DNA from: Bacteroides sp.
GTDB taxonomy: Bacteria > Bacteroidota > Bacteroidia > Bacteroidales > Bacteroidaceae
Direction: 5' to 3'
Length of the DNA stretch: 22,376 nucleotides
NCBI GenBank assembly: GCA_019412865.1
Contig: DXOJ01000638.1
Span: 1-22,376 of the forward strand
Position numbers and translations under genes: made by a program. A model generated the notes under the pieces. That model ran no database searches, was not told where the DNA came from, and saw nothing but the letters and a program-made list of their open reading frames with translations. Shown in pieces: positions 1 through 6,906 of the stretch. Each line of letters starts with the position of its first letter. The first letter of the stretch is position 1.

Positions 1-77
1 TGTTCTTGAACAGTGAGAAGTATCAATATGACTTTATACCTGAGTAGTTACCTTTAGAGTATGTAGTAACAAAACGT

Positions 78-545
78 GTGTTCGGTTTTGACAAGGACAA
101 AAACGAAAAGTATGTAGCAAAATCGGTTCGTTCCGGTAAGGTGAATTTTGCAAAGATGTGTCGCAAGGTGAGTCAGCTTTGTGGTGTCCATCGTAAGGTG
201 GTTGATTTGGTGGTCAGCGGTCTGGTAGATAAAATGGCCGAGGATATTGACGATGGAAAGAGCGTTCAGTTGGGTGAGTTCGGTATTTTCAGTCCTACTA
301 TCCGTGCCAAGAGTGCGGATGATGAGAAAGATGTTTCGTCCAAGTCGATCGTTCAAAGAAAAATTATTTTTTATCCGGGAAAAATCTTTAAGGATACGTT
401 GGAAGATATGAGTATCACCCGTCGTGTGGAGATTGAAACGGATTATACGGATGGAAGTAGTAACGGTGGTAATAATGGTGGCAATCCTGATTCCGGTGAT
501 GATGGTAAGGGAGATAACGGGGAAGCACCGGATCCGGCTGCATAA
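78..545 (+). CDS. HU-like (IHF/HU family) DNA-binding protein with Gly/Asn/Asp-rich tail
   Basis: The product is a basic HU-fold protein of the long Bacteroidales type, expected to bind and bend DNA in the nucleoid. Seen: a basic N-terminal half with a helical region (NFAKMCRKVSQLCGVHRKVV), then the HU-like stretch SVQLGEFGIFSPTIRAKSA and a second basic strand around KIIFYPGKIFKDTL. From about residue 120 to 155 follows a low-complexity tail rich in Gly, Asn and Asp, as many Bacteroides HU-like proteins have. The start is odd. The only start-type codon in frame is GTG at 78, but the frame stays open back to 48, and 57-77 encodes EYVVTKR. That resembles the first strand of this family, so the natural start may have been lost or mis-sequenced. 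The gene is followed at once by a strong terminator. The family call is fairly sure, the start is not. Confidence 0.8.
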   Translation: MFGFDKDKNEKYVAKSVRSGKVNFAKMCRKVSQLCGVHRKVVDLVVSGLVDKMAEDIDDGKSVQLGEFGIFSPTIRAKSADDEKDVSSKSIVQRKIIFYPGKIFKDTLEDMSITRRVEIETDYTDGSSNGGNNGGNPDSGDDGKGDNGEAPDPAA

Positions 546-586
546 TTTAGTTAGTTTTGTCTTAAAAGTGTCTTTAGAGTAGTAGT

Positions 587-632
587 GATGCACAGAGAAT
601 CGATTTATGATCGGTGATCTGTGCATCTTTTA
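587..632 (+). terminator. Rho-independent terminator of the HU-like gene
   Basis: A perfect 9-bp stem (GATGCACAG at 587-595 with CTGTGCATC at 619-627) encloses a second stem (599-604 with 610-615) and is followed by TTTTATT. It lies 42 nt after the HU-like stop codon. A diverged copy of this terminator with the same preceding TTTAGAGTAGTAG motif occurs at 7820-7878. Confidence 0.8.
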
Positions 633-691
633 TTGTATATATGTCAGTAAAGCATTTCTTAAAAAAATAAATGCGAACATAAAACAATTTG

Positions 692-711
692 ATTTGTTAT
701 TTATAACAAAT
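692..711. repeat. Perfect 20-bp palindrome in the spacer
   Basis: ATTTGTTAT (692-700) and ATAACAAAT (703-711) are exact inverted repeats separated by TT. It may be an operator for a dimeric regulator or a cruciform or hairpin element. A weaker inverted repeat (GCATTT at 652-657 with AAATGC at 669-674) lies just upstream. Confidence 0.5.
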
Positions 712-721
712 GGATCTATAT

Positions 722-767
722 GGAGATGCTCTTCTTACATTATGATGTAAAACATCTCTTTATTTCT
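722..767 (+). terminator. Nested hairpin with T-rich tail, terminator-like
   Basis: GAGATG (723-728) pairs with CATCTC (753-758). Inside it TTACAT (735-740) pairs with ATGTAA (745-750) around a TATG loop, and the structure is followed by TTTATTTCT. It lies downstream of the HU-like terminator and upstream of the next gene's promoter, so it would end a transcript starting in between, or act as a second read-through barrier. No gene was recognised between the two terminators. Confidence 0.45.
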
Positions 768-784
768 ATTTTTTAAGGTGATTA

Positions 785-818
785 TTTGACTATATGTCAG
801 TTTAAACCTTTATATTTG
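785..818 (+). promoter_or_regulatory. Bacteroidales-type promoter of the carboxyltransferase gene
   Basis: TATATTTG at 811-818 matches the Bacteroidales -7 box TAnnTTTG exactly. TTTG at 785-788 serves as the -33 box with a 22-nt gap, slightly longer than usual. Predicted transcription would begin near 824, giving a leader of about 38 nt. Confidence 0.6.
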
Positions 819-861
819 TATATGTGAAGTTAACCGAAGAAAAAATCACTTATTATTGGCT

Positions 862-2640
862 ATGATGAAAAAGGAAATTAAATTCAGTCTTGTTTATCGG
901 GATATGTGGCAATCTTCCGGTAAATATCAACCTCGGGTTGATCAGCTTGTCCGTATTGCTCCTTTGATTATTGAGATGGGTTGTTTTGCCAGAGTTGAAA
1001 CAAACGGCGGTGCTTTTGAGCAAGTGAATCTGTTGTACGGCGAAAATCCTAATAAGGCCGTCCGTGCTTTTACCGCACCTTTTAAAGAAGCGGGTATTCA
1101 AACGCATATGCTTGATCGCGGATTGAATGCGTTGCGCATGTACCCGGTTCCGGCAGATGTGCGTAAACTGATGTATAAAGTCAAGCATGCGCAAGGAGTG
1201 GACATCACACGTATCTTCTGTGGGCTGAATGAAACGAGAAATATCATTCCTTCCATTAAATATGCTTTGGAAGCAGGTATGATTCCGCAGGCAACTCTTT
1301 GTATCACCTATTCTCCGGTGCATACCGTTGAATATTATGCTCGAATTGCCGATCAGCTGGTTGAGGCTGGTGCACCTGAAATTTGTTTGAAAGATATGGC
1401 AGGTATTGGTCGCCCGGGTATGTTGGGGCAACTGGTCAGGACCATCAAGGAAAAACATCCGGATGTATTGATACAATATCATGGTCATAGTGGGCCGGGA
1501 TTGTCTATGGCATCCATCCTCGAGGTTTGCGAGAATGGTGCGGATATTATTGATGTGGCTATGGAACCCATGTCTTGGGGTAAAGTGCATCCGGACGTAA
1601 TCTCGGTACAGGCAATGTTGAAAGATTTAGGTTTTCAGGTTCCGGATATTAATATGAAAGCATATATGAAGGCTCGTGCGATGACGCAGGAATTCATTGA
1701 TGACTTTCTGGGTTACTTCATGGATCCTACCAACAAATATATGTCTTCGCTTCTACTGAAATGTGGTTTGCCGGGTGGCATGATGGGTTCCATGATGGCA
1801 GACCTGAAAGGAGTGCATTCCGGCATCAATATGATATTAAGGAGTAAGAATGAGCCGGAACTTAGTCTGGATGATCTGCTTGTGATGCTTTTTGATGAAG
1901 TGGAATATGTATGGCCCAAGCTGGGTTATCCTCCTTTGGTGACTCCTTTCAGCCAGTATGTGAAAAATGTTGCATTAATGAATCTTATGCAGCAGGTAAA
2001 AGGGGAAGAACGTTGGACAATGATAGATAACCATACTTGGGATATGATTCTGGGTAAAAGTGGACGTCTTCCTGGTACGCTTGCACCGGAGATTATAGAG
2101 TTGGCGAAATCTAAAGGATATGAATTTGTCGATACCGACCCGCAGTTGAATTATCCGGATGCTTTGGATGAATATCGAAAGGAAATGGATGAAAATGGCT
2201 GGGAATATGGAGAGGATGACGAAGAACTTTTTGAACTGGCTATGCACGATCGCCAGTATCGTGATTATAAGTCCGGGGTTGCCAAAAAGCGTTTTGAGGA
2301 AGAGTTGCAACATGCTAAGGATGCGGCAATGGCAAAGAACGGGTATTCGGAAGAGGAAATTAAGAAGTTGAAACGTGCCAAGGCAGATCCGGTTATTGCC
2401 CCTGATAACGGACAGGTACTTTGGGAAGTTTCCGTAGAGGGACCATCCATTGCTCCATTCATCGGGCGTAAATATCAGCATGACGAAGTCTTTTGTTATC
2501 TTTCCACTCCGTGGGGGGAATATGAAAAGATTCTAACCGGATTTACCGGACGTGTGGTGGAGATATGTGCACAGCAAGGTGCGACTGTACATAAGGGAGA
2601 TGTAATCGGTTATATTCTACGAAGCGATATTTTTGCGTAG
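862..2640 (+). CDS. Biotin-enzyme-type carboxyltransferase (OadA/PycB-like) with degenerate biotinyl domain
   Basis: This is a 592-residue protein of the family formed by oxaloacetate decarboxylase alpha and pyruvate carboxylase subunit B, cytoplasmic. Seen: an N-terminal TIM-barrel carboxyltransferase with D14 in YRDMWQS, the metal and carbamyl-lysine motif KDMAG (K177), and metal-ligand histidines H207 and H209 in YHGHSGPG. The conserved PYC/OADA domain spans about 300-460, a charged helical linker follows, and a biotinyl/lipoyl-like barrel occupies about 520-592. The biotin domain normally carries Met-Lys-Met. Here the aligned turn reads STPWGEYEK, with Trp551-Gly552-Glu553 at that site, so biotinylation there looks impossible. 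The enzyme may use a separate carrier protein, act differently, or have another substrate. ATG at 862 (or 865) is preferred over TTG at 856. It is monocistronic, between its own promoter and terminator. Confidence 0.8.
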   Translation: MMKKEIKFSLVYRDMWQSSGKYQPRVDQLVRIAPLIIEMGCFARVETNGGAFEQVNLLYGENPNKAVRAFTAPFKEAGIQTHMLDRGLNALRMYPVPADVRKLMYKVKHAQGVDITRIFCGLNETRNIIPSIKYALEAGMIPQATLCITYSPVHTVEYYARIADQLVEAGAPEICLKDMAGIGRPGMLGQLVRTIKEKHPDVLIQYHGHSGPGLSMASILEVCENGADIIDVAMEPMSWGKVHPDVISVQAMLKDLGFQVPDINMKAYMKARAMTQEFIDDFLGYFMDPTNKYMSSLLLKCGLPGGMMGSMMADLKGVHSGINMILRSKNEPELSLDDLLVMLFDEVEYVWPKLGYPPLVTPFSQYVKNVALMNLMQQVKGEERWTMIDNHTWDMILGKSGRLPGTLAPEIIELAKSKGYEFVDTDPQLNYPDALDEYRKEMDENGWEYGEDDEELFELAMHDRQYRDYKSGVAKKRFEEELQHAKDAAMAKNGYSEEEIKKLKRAKADPVIAPDNGQVLWEVSVEGPSIAPFIGRKYQHDEVFCYLSTPWGEYEKILTGFTGRVVEICAQQGATVHKGDVIGYILRSDIFA

Positions 2641-2685
2641 ACTCTTATAAGAGTTAGGGTATAGGTAACTCAATAAAGAATTTTA

Positions 2686-2729
2686 GGGGAGTGTCTAACA
2701 AGTCCCTTTTTAGACAGCCCCTTTCTTTT
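2686..2729 (+). terminator. Strong Rho-independent terminator
   Basis: GGGG plus TGTCTA (2686-2697) pairs with TAGACA plus CCCC (2711-2721), and the stem is followed by TTTCTTTT. It ends the carboxyltransferase transcript 46 nt after its stop codon. It also marks the left edge of the A/T-rich accessory block. Confidence 0.8.
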
Positions 2730-2873
2730 GCGTATAAATTCAATGTAAAGACGATCATGAAAATTCTTATGTGTTGTAATTGAATGGATATTTATCGGTA
2801 GTAGAATGGAATGTTTAATATGGAATGAGCGTATTTTGTAAAAAATGCGATGGTCAGAGCAAAAAAAGCGGAC

Positions 2874-3374
2874 TTATTTTGTTCTTTCTATAATTAAGTA
2901 CAACTGCTTGAATTTCACGATTGGACGGCCAAGGTAGCTGGAGGTGCTGTAACCGTTCGCTTTTGCCCAATCTACGACTTTGTTACGCAGCTTTTCCGGA
3001 TAGTAGATTGTAAGTAGTTTTTTCTCTATCTGGTCTCTCCATGACTCTGGTAAACTTATGTTGCTAAGGTGGCTAATTGAGGCAATGCCAAGAGCGAGAG
3101 CAACGACACTATGGGTGAAATCTCCACTTTCAGGTGTGGGCTCTATCTGTAAATTCTGTTTCACTCCATCCACGAGGCTCTTGATAGCAAGAATATCTTG
3201 GGTGAGGTTGAGCTCTGAGATGAAATCAACCTCTACTTTTGCTAATTGATGAAATAGATCTCCTTTCTCTGCGCCAAGTAGTTTTAAACCCCAATCAATT
3301 TGGAAACGCAGAGATTCTACAGCTCTCTTTATACTGAGAGCATCTTTTTTCTTTGGATTTTTTTTGTATGCCAT
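2874..3374 (-). CDS. Unknown 166-residue protein divergent from the WYL regulator
   Basis: I do not recognise this family. The start is taken at the ATG whose complement is 3372-3374 (MAYKKNPKKKDALSIKR). The frame is open further upstream, but a -7-like box at 3402-3409 would exclude those codons from the transcript. Seen: a very basic N-terminus (residues 4-10), predicted helices to about residue 75, a proline-containing turn, a hydrophobic helix (about 89-102, HSVVALALGIASIS), and a basic C-terminal segment from about 118 with aromatic residues. There is no signal peptide or convincing membrane span. It shares a palindrome-rich promoter region with the WYL regulator gene, so it is probably co-regulated with that operon. 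It could be an accessory, immunity or DNA-binding component. Codon use is A/T-rich like its neighbours. Confidence 0.6.
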   Translation of the reverse strand: MAYKKNPKKKDALSIKRAVESLRFQIDWGLKLLGAEKGDLFHQLAKVEVDFISELNLTQDILAIKSLVDGVKQNLQIEPTPESGDFTHSVVALALGIASISHLSNISLPESWRDQIEKKLLTIYYPEKLRNKVVDWAKANGYSTSSYLGRPIVKFKQLYLIIERTK

Positions 3375-3396
3375 GACGAATAGAATGTTAAAATGA

Positions 3397-3438
3397 GTGT
3401 GCAAAAATAATGGTGAAGTATGCAGAAACGTTGCACAC
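3397..3438. promoter_or_regulatory. Predicted operator I: three GTRTGCA half-sites
   Basis: GTATGCA (3418-3424), N7 and TGCACAC (3432-3438) form an imperfect 21-bp palindrome. A further direct half-site GTGTGCA (3397-3403) lies exactly 21 bp from the first, about two helical turns. The array overlaps the predicted promoter of the minus-strand gene. The same half-site forms a second palindrome 57 bp away. The WYL regulator encoded next door is the obvious candidate ligand. Confidence 0.55.
3402..3409 (-). promoter_or_regulatory. Predicted -7 box of the 166-residue gene
   Basis: Read on the minus strand this is TATTTTTG, an exact TAnnTTTG match, about 28 nt before the ATG. No clean TTTG -33 box is seen; that region (about 3427-3433) lies within the palindrome at 3418-3438. 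This suggests that a protein bound at the palindrome would compete with RNA polymerase. Confidence 0.45.
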
Positions 3439-3474
3439 ATAAAAAAAAATGCTATAAATTAATATATTTAGGTG

Positions 3475-3495
3475 GTATGCAGTTTTTTTGCATAC
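3475..3495. promoter_or_regulatory. Predicted operator II: perfect GTATGCA palindrome
   Basis: GTATGCA (3475-3481), N7 (a T-rich spacer) and TGCATAC (3489-3495) form a perfect palindrome with the same 7-7-7 geometry as operator I. It lies where the -33 region of the WYL gene promoter should be, consistent with autorepression. Confidence 0.6.
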
Positions 3496-3503
3496 AAAAA
3501 AGT

Positions 3504-3511
3504 TAACTTTG
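3504..3511 (+). promoter_or_regulatory. Predicted -7 box of the WYL operon
   Basis: TAACTTTG matches TAnnTTTG, 8 nt downstream of operator II. No TTTG lies at the standard distance, so the promoter may be weak or regulated. Predicted transcription from near 3518 would give a leader of about 145 nt before the ATG at 3664; I see no gene or clear structure in that leader. Confidence 0.4.
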
Positions 3512-3663
3512 TACTAAATAAGATTATGAATTCTACCCTATAAAACATGCTATCAAGATATCTAAAGTAGGAAAAACAATTAGATGAGATATACAAAAAG
3601 GGGTTAAGCAATTGAATAATAGAAAATAGTAATAATATTTTGAAAATCACGGAAGTTTAGAAA

Positions 3664-4563
3664 ATGATAAGTAAAACCTTTAACCGCTATATCTGGTTGC
3701 TCAACACGCTGCTTCAGCATCGCAGATTAACTTTTGAGGAGATAAGCTGTCGATGGAAAGATAGTTGTCTCGGTGATGGTAGACCGCTTGCATTACGTAC
3801 ATTCCACATGCATAGAGAAGCTATTGCAGAACTTTTTGGTGTAGAGGTCGAATGTGATACATCCAGCTATGAGTATTATATTTCTTCTTCCAGTCAACTG
3901 AAAAATGACAAGACTCGTCAGTGGTTGCTTAACTCCTTCACTGTGTCTAATATGATAGAAGCAGGGCGCAACATGAAAGATCGAATTTTGTTTGAGGAAA
4001 TTCCTGAAGGAACTGAATATCTCCAAACAGTCATAGATGCAATGCAACGAAAAAAGGAACTGAAGATTGATTATAAACCTTTCAATGGTCATCAGTCAAT
4101 ATTTCACTTGCAGCCATACGCTATGAAGGTTTACCATCAGCGTTGGTATGTAGTCGGCTATCTCAAAGAGCAGGAGGGAATAAGGAATATTGCCCTTGAT
4201 CGTATTTTGGAAATGGAATTGACAGATGACTCATTTATACTCCCCAATGATTTTGATGCAGAAGAATATTATGCTCATACAGTTGGCATATTTGTCAATG
4301 ACAAATTGAAGCCACAGAAAGTAGTTGTTCGGGTATTCGGTGTTCATGTAGAGTATATGCGTTCTCTGCCACTGCATTTCTCTCAACAAGAGATAAAAAC
4401 AGAACACAAAGAGTACAGCGACTTTGAATACCAACTTTGCTTAACTCCAGAGCTAACAAGTCAGTTACTTGCTATGGGTGAAAAGATCGAAGTTATGGAG
4501 CCAATAGGGCTGCGTGAAGAAATTAGAAAAAGACTTTTTGCTGCCATAAATAGATATAAATAG
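3664..4563 (+). CDS. WYL-domain transcriptional regulator
   Basis: This 299-residue protein has an N-terminal winged-helix-like region (about 1-75), a linker, a WYL ligand-binding domain (about 120-205) and a C-terminal WCX-like extension (about 215-299). Seen: the WYL core reads HQRWYVVGYL, with W161-Y162 followed by Val instead of Leu, and the partner motif NIALDRIL contains R180. WYL regulators often control phage-defence and DNA-damage loci and are thought to sense nucleic-acid or nucleotide ligands. This one leads an operon of three predicted hydrolases and lies beside two palindromes that it may bind. The 58-nt gap to the next gene shows no promoter or terminator, so co-transcription is likely. 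The domain call is firm; repressor versus activator is inference. Confidence 0.85.
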   Translation: MISKTFNRYIWLLNTLLQHRRLTFEEISCRWKDSCLGDGRPLALRTFHMHREAIAELFGVEVECDTSSYEYYISSSSQLKNDKTRQWLLNSFTVSNMIEAGRNMKDRILFEEIPEGTEYLQTVIDAMQRKKELKIDYKPFNGHQSIFHLQPYAMKVYHQRWYVVGYLKEQEGIRNIALDRILEMELTDDSFILPNDFDAEEYYAHTVGIFVNDKLKPQKVVVRVFGVHVEYMRSLPLHFSQQEIKTEHKEYSDFEYQLCLTPELTSQLLAMGEKIEVMEPIGLREEIRKRLFAAINRYK

Positions 4564-4621
4564 GAAAATAATGGCGTGCAGAGTCTTAGCAGAGATCAAT
4601 ATACACAGTTATAAACTCTAA

Positions 4622-5647
4622 ATGAAGAAATTGGAAATGGTTAATAATTACACAATAAAAACAACCTATTACGATAGGAAAATGGATGAAAAGTTGCTAA
4701 CCCAAATAAACGAGCGGTTTCCTTGGATCATCAGTTATGTTAAATCACATAATTGTTTAGATTTCCAGACTGGAAATGATCCTAAAACTAATCGTTCTTG
4801 GTTTTCTATATATAGAGGTACTGGACGTATACTAACCTTTCGTAGTCATTCGGGTAAAGTTAATGAAATATGTGATGTAGCCGAGGCTTACAAAGAATTA
4901 ATGCAACCAGATTTTTTTAGAAATCCAACACCGGATCAGTTTGACACATATTTAGCGAAAATCGCTTCCACGGAAAAATTCAAAAGATACTATAAAGATA
5001 CAGAGGTTCGCAATGAAGGATATTATCAGACATTAATAGGACGTCGTTATACGTTCGAAGTTAAAGATACCGATGATTTTATTCTTTTTGACAAGGAGCT
5101 AGTTATCGGTTTTAAAACAAAAGGCATAAAAGATGAATGGAATAAGGAAATCGTAGACCAACAAACATTGAAAATTGAACAATTAAGAAAGACGTACAAT
5201 GGAACACTCCCTGAAGAAATAAAACCTGAGTATGGTGAATTTGACTTCCTTGGTCTAAATACTAATGGAGATATATTGATAATGGAACTTAAACAAAATG
5301 ATCCTGCTAAGACTGCATTGTCGCCCATTCAAACTTCATATTACTATCTACAGTTTCAAAAATTAGCTAGAGAAGATGATAAGTTGTACCAACGAATAAA
5401 AGCAATGATCGAGCAAAAAATAGATTATGGACTTATCGGTTCCAATTACAAAAATAAAATACCATTAAAGCTTTCCGGAAGAATAATACCGTGTGTAATT
5501 GTAGGAGAAGACAATAGACTATCTGAAACAATCTGCGAAAGATATAGATTTATTCGTGATTTATTTTTACCGGAAATGAAAGCATACACATGCACATCCG
5601 AGGTTGAGGGTACTCTCGTTACATCAGAAAACTTAGAAACAGAATGA
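4622..5647 (+). CDS. PD-(D/E)XK-type nuclease-like protein
   Basis: This 341-residue soluble protein is not one I can place in a named family. Seen: an N-terminal alpha/beta region (1-130), then a central segment with the signature of a restriction-endonuclease fold. It reads GEFDFLGLNTNGDILIMELK, giving D208, then E222-x-K224, with E206 and D217 nearby. A following helix, TSYYYLQFQKLA (about 238-249), is typical after the ELK strand. The basic patch RRYTFEV lies ahead of the core. The protein is probably a metal-dependent DNA or RNA nuclease, comparable in motif to Shedu-like or other defence nucleases, but without a database search the link is only by motif. The next gene starts inside its stop (ATGA, 5644-5647), implying translational coupling. 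Confidence 0.65.
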   Translation: MKKLEMVNNYTIKTTYYDRKMDEKLLTQINERFPWIISYVKSHNCLDFQTGNDPKTNRSWFSIYRGTGRILTFRSHSGKVNEICDVAEAYKELMQPDFFRNPTPDQFDTYLAKIASTEKFKRYYKDTEVRNEGYYQTLIGRRYTFEVKDTDDFILFDKELVIGFKTKGIKDEWNKEIVDQQTLKIEQLRKTYNGTLPEEIKPEYGEFDFLGLNTNGDILIMELKQNDPAKTALSPIQTSYYYLQFQKLAREDDKLYQRIKAMIEQKIDYGLIGSNYKNKIPLKLSGRIIPCVIVGEDNRLSETICERYRFIRDLFLPEMKAYTCTSEVEGTLVTSENLETE

Positions 5648-6906
5648 ATCTTATTATTCATCGTGGGGCTGACCAGATAGGTGGTTGTATTACAGAAATA
5701 TCGACCGAGAATTGTAAAATTCTTATAGACTTCGGTAGCAATCTTCCTGGTTGCAAAAAAGAAGAACTGACAGAAGAACAAGTAAAATCAATCATAGGAA
5801 ATGCTGATGCTGTATTCTATACACATTATCATAGTGATCATGTTGGTTTGCACCATCTGATACCAACAAATGTCCTTCAATATATAGGAGTAGGAGCAAA
5901 AGAAGTTATGCTCTGCAAATATGACGCTTTGAGGGGGCACGGAGATTACTCCAAACAGATTGAAGCAATAGAGCGTATGGAAACCTATTGTGCGGCAAAA
6001 CGTATTGATGTCAGTAAGAAAGGGAAGATTTTCGTTACTCCGTATTTTGTTAGTCATTCTGCTTTTGATGCATATATGTTCTTGATAGAATGTGAGGGAA
6101 AGAAGATATTGCACACAGGAGATTTTCGCAGACATGGCTATATTGGCAAAGGTCTTTTTCCTACTTTGAAGAAGAATGTGGGAGAAGTTGACATACTTAT
6201 AACAGAAGGAACAATGTTAGGAAGAAGTCAAGAATGTGTGATTTCAGAGAGCGAAATACAGAAGAATATTATAAAGGCATTGCGTGAACACAAGTATGTC
6301 TTTGCCTTGTGTTCGTCAACTGACCTTGACCGGCTTGCAACATTCCATGCGGCGTGTAAAAAGACTGGACGTATATTCTTAGTTGATGAGTATCAAGATA
6401 GGGTACTTAATGTATTCACGAAATATGCAGGATGCAAATCTGATTTATTCCAGTTTAATGCTTTCAAGCTAATCAGTTATAGAGCTGTCAATGTTAGAAG
6501 CAAGCTACAGAAGGAAGGGTTCTTAATGCCAATTCGAATGAGTAGTGGCTATTTGCTTAAGGGAATGCTCGATATATATAATGATGAAAAACCGTGGTTG
6601 ATATATTCTATGTGGGGTGGCTATGCAAAAGAGGGTAAAGACTACACAAACAGCGATGTTATAAATATCCGTAATCTGTTTGGCGATAGAATATTAGATG
6701 GAACAATGGATGGTGTTCACACAAGTGGACACGCTGATGTTGAAACATTAAAAGAAGTCTGTCAAACTCTTCATCCTCGTATTGGGGTCATACCTATACA
6801 TAAAGATGAGAACTCACGATATGATAGCATTAGTGGAATTTCTTCATACTTTATATTCGACGAAGGTGATGTTGACATACATGACATTCATATTTCTGTA
6901 AAATGA
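5644..6906 (+). CDS. Metallo-beta-lactamase/beta-CASP hydrolase, RNase J-like
   Basis: This 420-residue cytoplasmic protein has the complete metal site of RNase J/CPSF-type nucleases. Seen: H61-x-H63-x-D65-H66 in THYHSDHVG, H138 in VSHSA, D160 in HTGDFRRHG, the beta-CASP region from about 190 to 350 with CSSTDLDR and EGTMLGR, then VHTSGHAD (H359, H363) and PIHKDE (H386). These are the family's signature histidines, so the enzyme should be a two-zinc phosphodiesterase acting on RNA or DNA. At 420 residues it is shorter than housekeeping RNase J (about 550), lacking its C-terminal domain. It overlaps both neighbours by 4 bp (ATGA), so all three hydrolases should be made together. RNA as substrate is inference from the family. 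Confidence 0.8.
   Translation: MNLIIHRGADQIGGCITEISTENCKILIDFGSNLPGCKKEELTEEQVKSIIGNADAVFYTHYHSDHVGLHHLIPTNVLQYIGVGAKEVMLCKYDALRGHGDYSKQIEAIERMETYCAAKRIDVSKKGKIFVTPYFVSHSAFDAYMFLIECEGKKILHTGDFRRHGYIGKGLFPTLKKNVGEVDILITEGTMLGRSQECVISESEIQKNIIKALREHKYVFALCSSTDLDRLATFHAACKKTGRIFLVDEYQDRVLNVFTKYAGCKSDLFQFNAFKLISYRAVNVRSKLQKEGFLMPIRMSSGYLLKGMLDIYNDEKPWLIYSMWGGYAKEGKDYTNSDVINIRNLFGDRILDGTMDGVHTSGHADVETLKEVCQTLHPRIGVIPIHKDENSRYDSISGISSYFIFDEGDVDIHDIHISVK

Noticed and set aside
1..12. Palindrome TGTTC-TT-GAACA at the window start
   Set aside because: Only 5-bp arms at the window edge, without context; likely chance.
54..626. 190-codon open frame on the minus strand over the HU-like gene
   Set aside because: It is a shadow: low-complexity Thr/Ile/His-rich translation, no family motif, and fully opposite a gene with clear HU-like features and its terminator.
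853..1590. 245-codon open frame on the minus strand
   Set aside because: It lies antisense to the carboxyltransferase barrel with its conserved metal motifs; the translation is His/Asn/Cys-rich without recognisable domains.
2830..2849. Short inverted repeat CGTATTTT/AAAATGCG downstream of the 166-residue gene, as a terminator
   Set aside because: Contains a G-U pair, is A/T-rich, and no T-run follows on either strand.
3468..3650. 60-codon minus-strand frame in the divergent region before the WYL gene
   Set aside because: Hydrophobic A/T-driven translation that overlaps a perfect operator palindrome and the predicted promoter; regulatory DNA is a better explanation.
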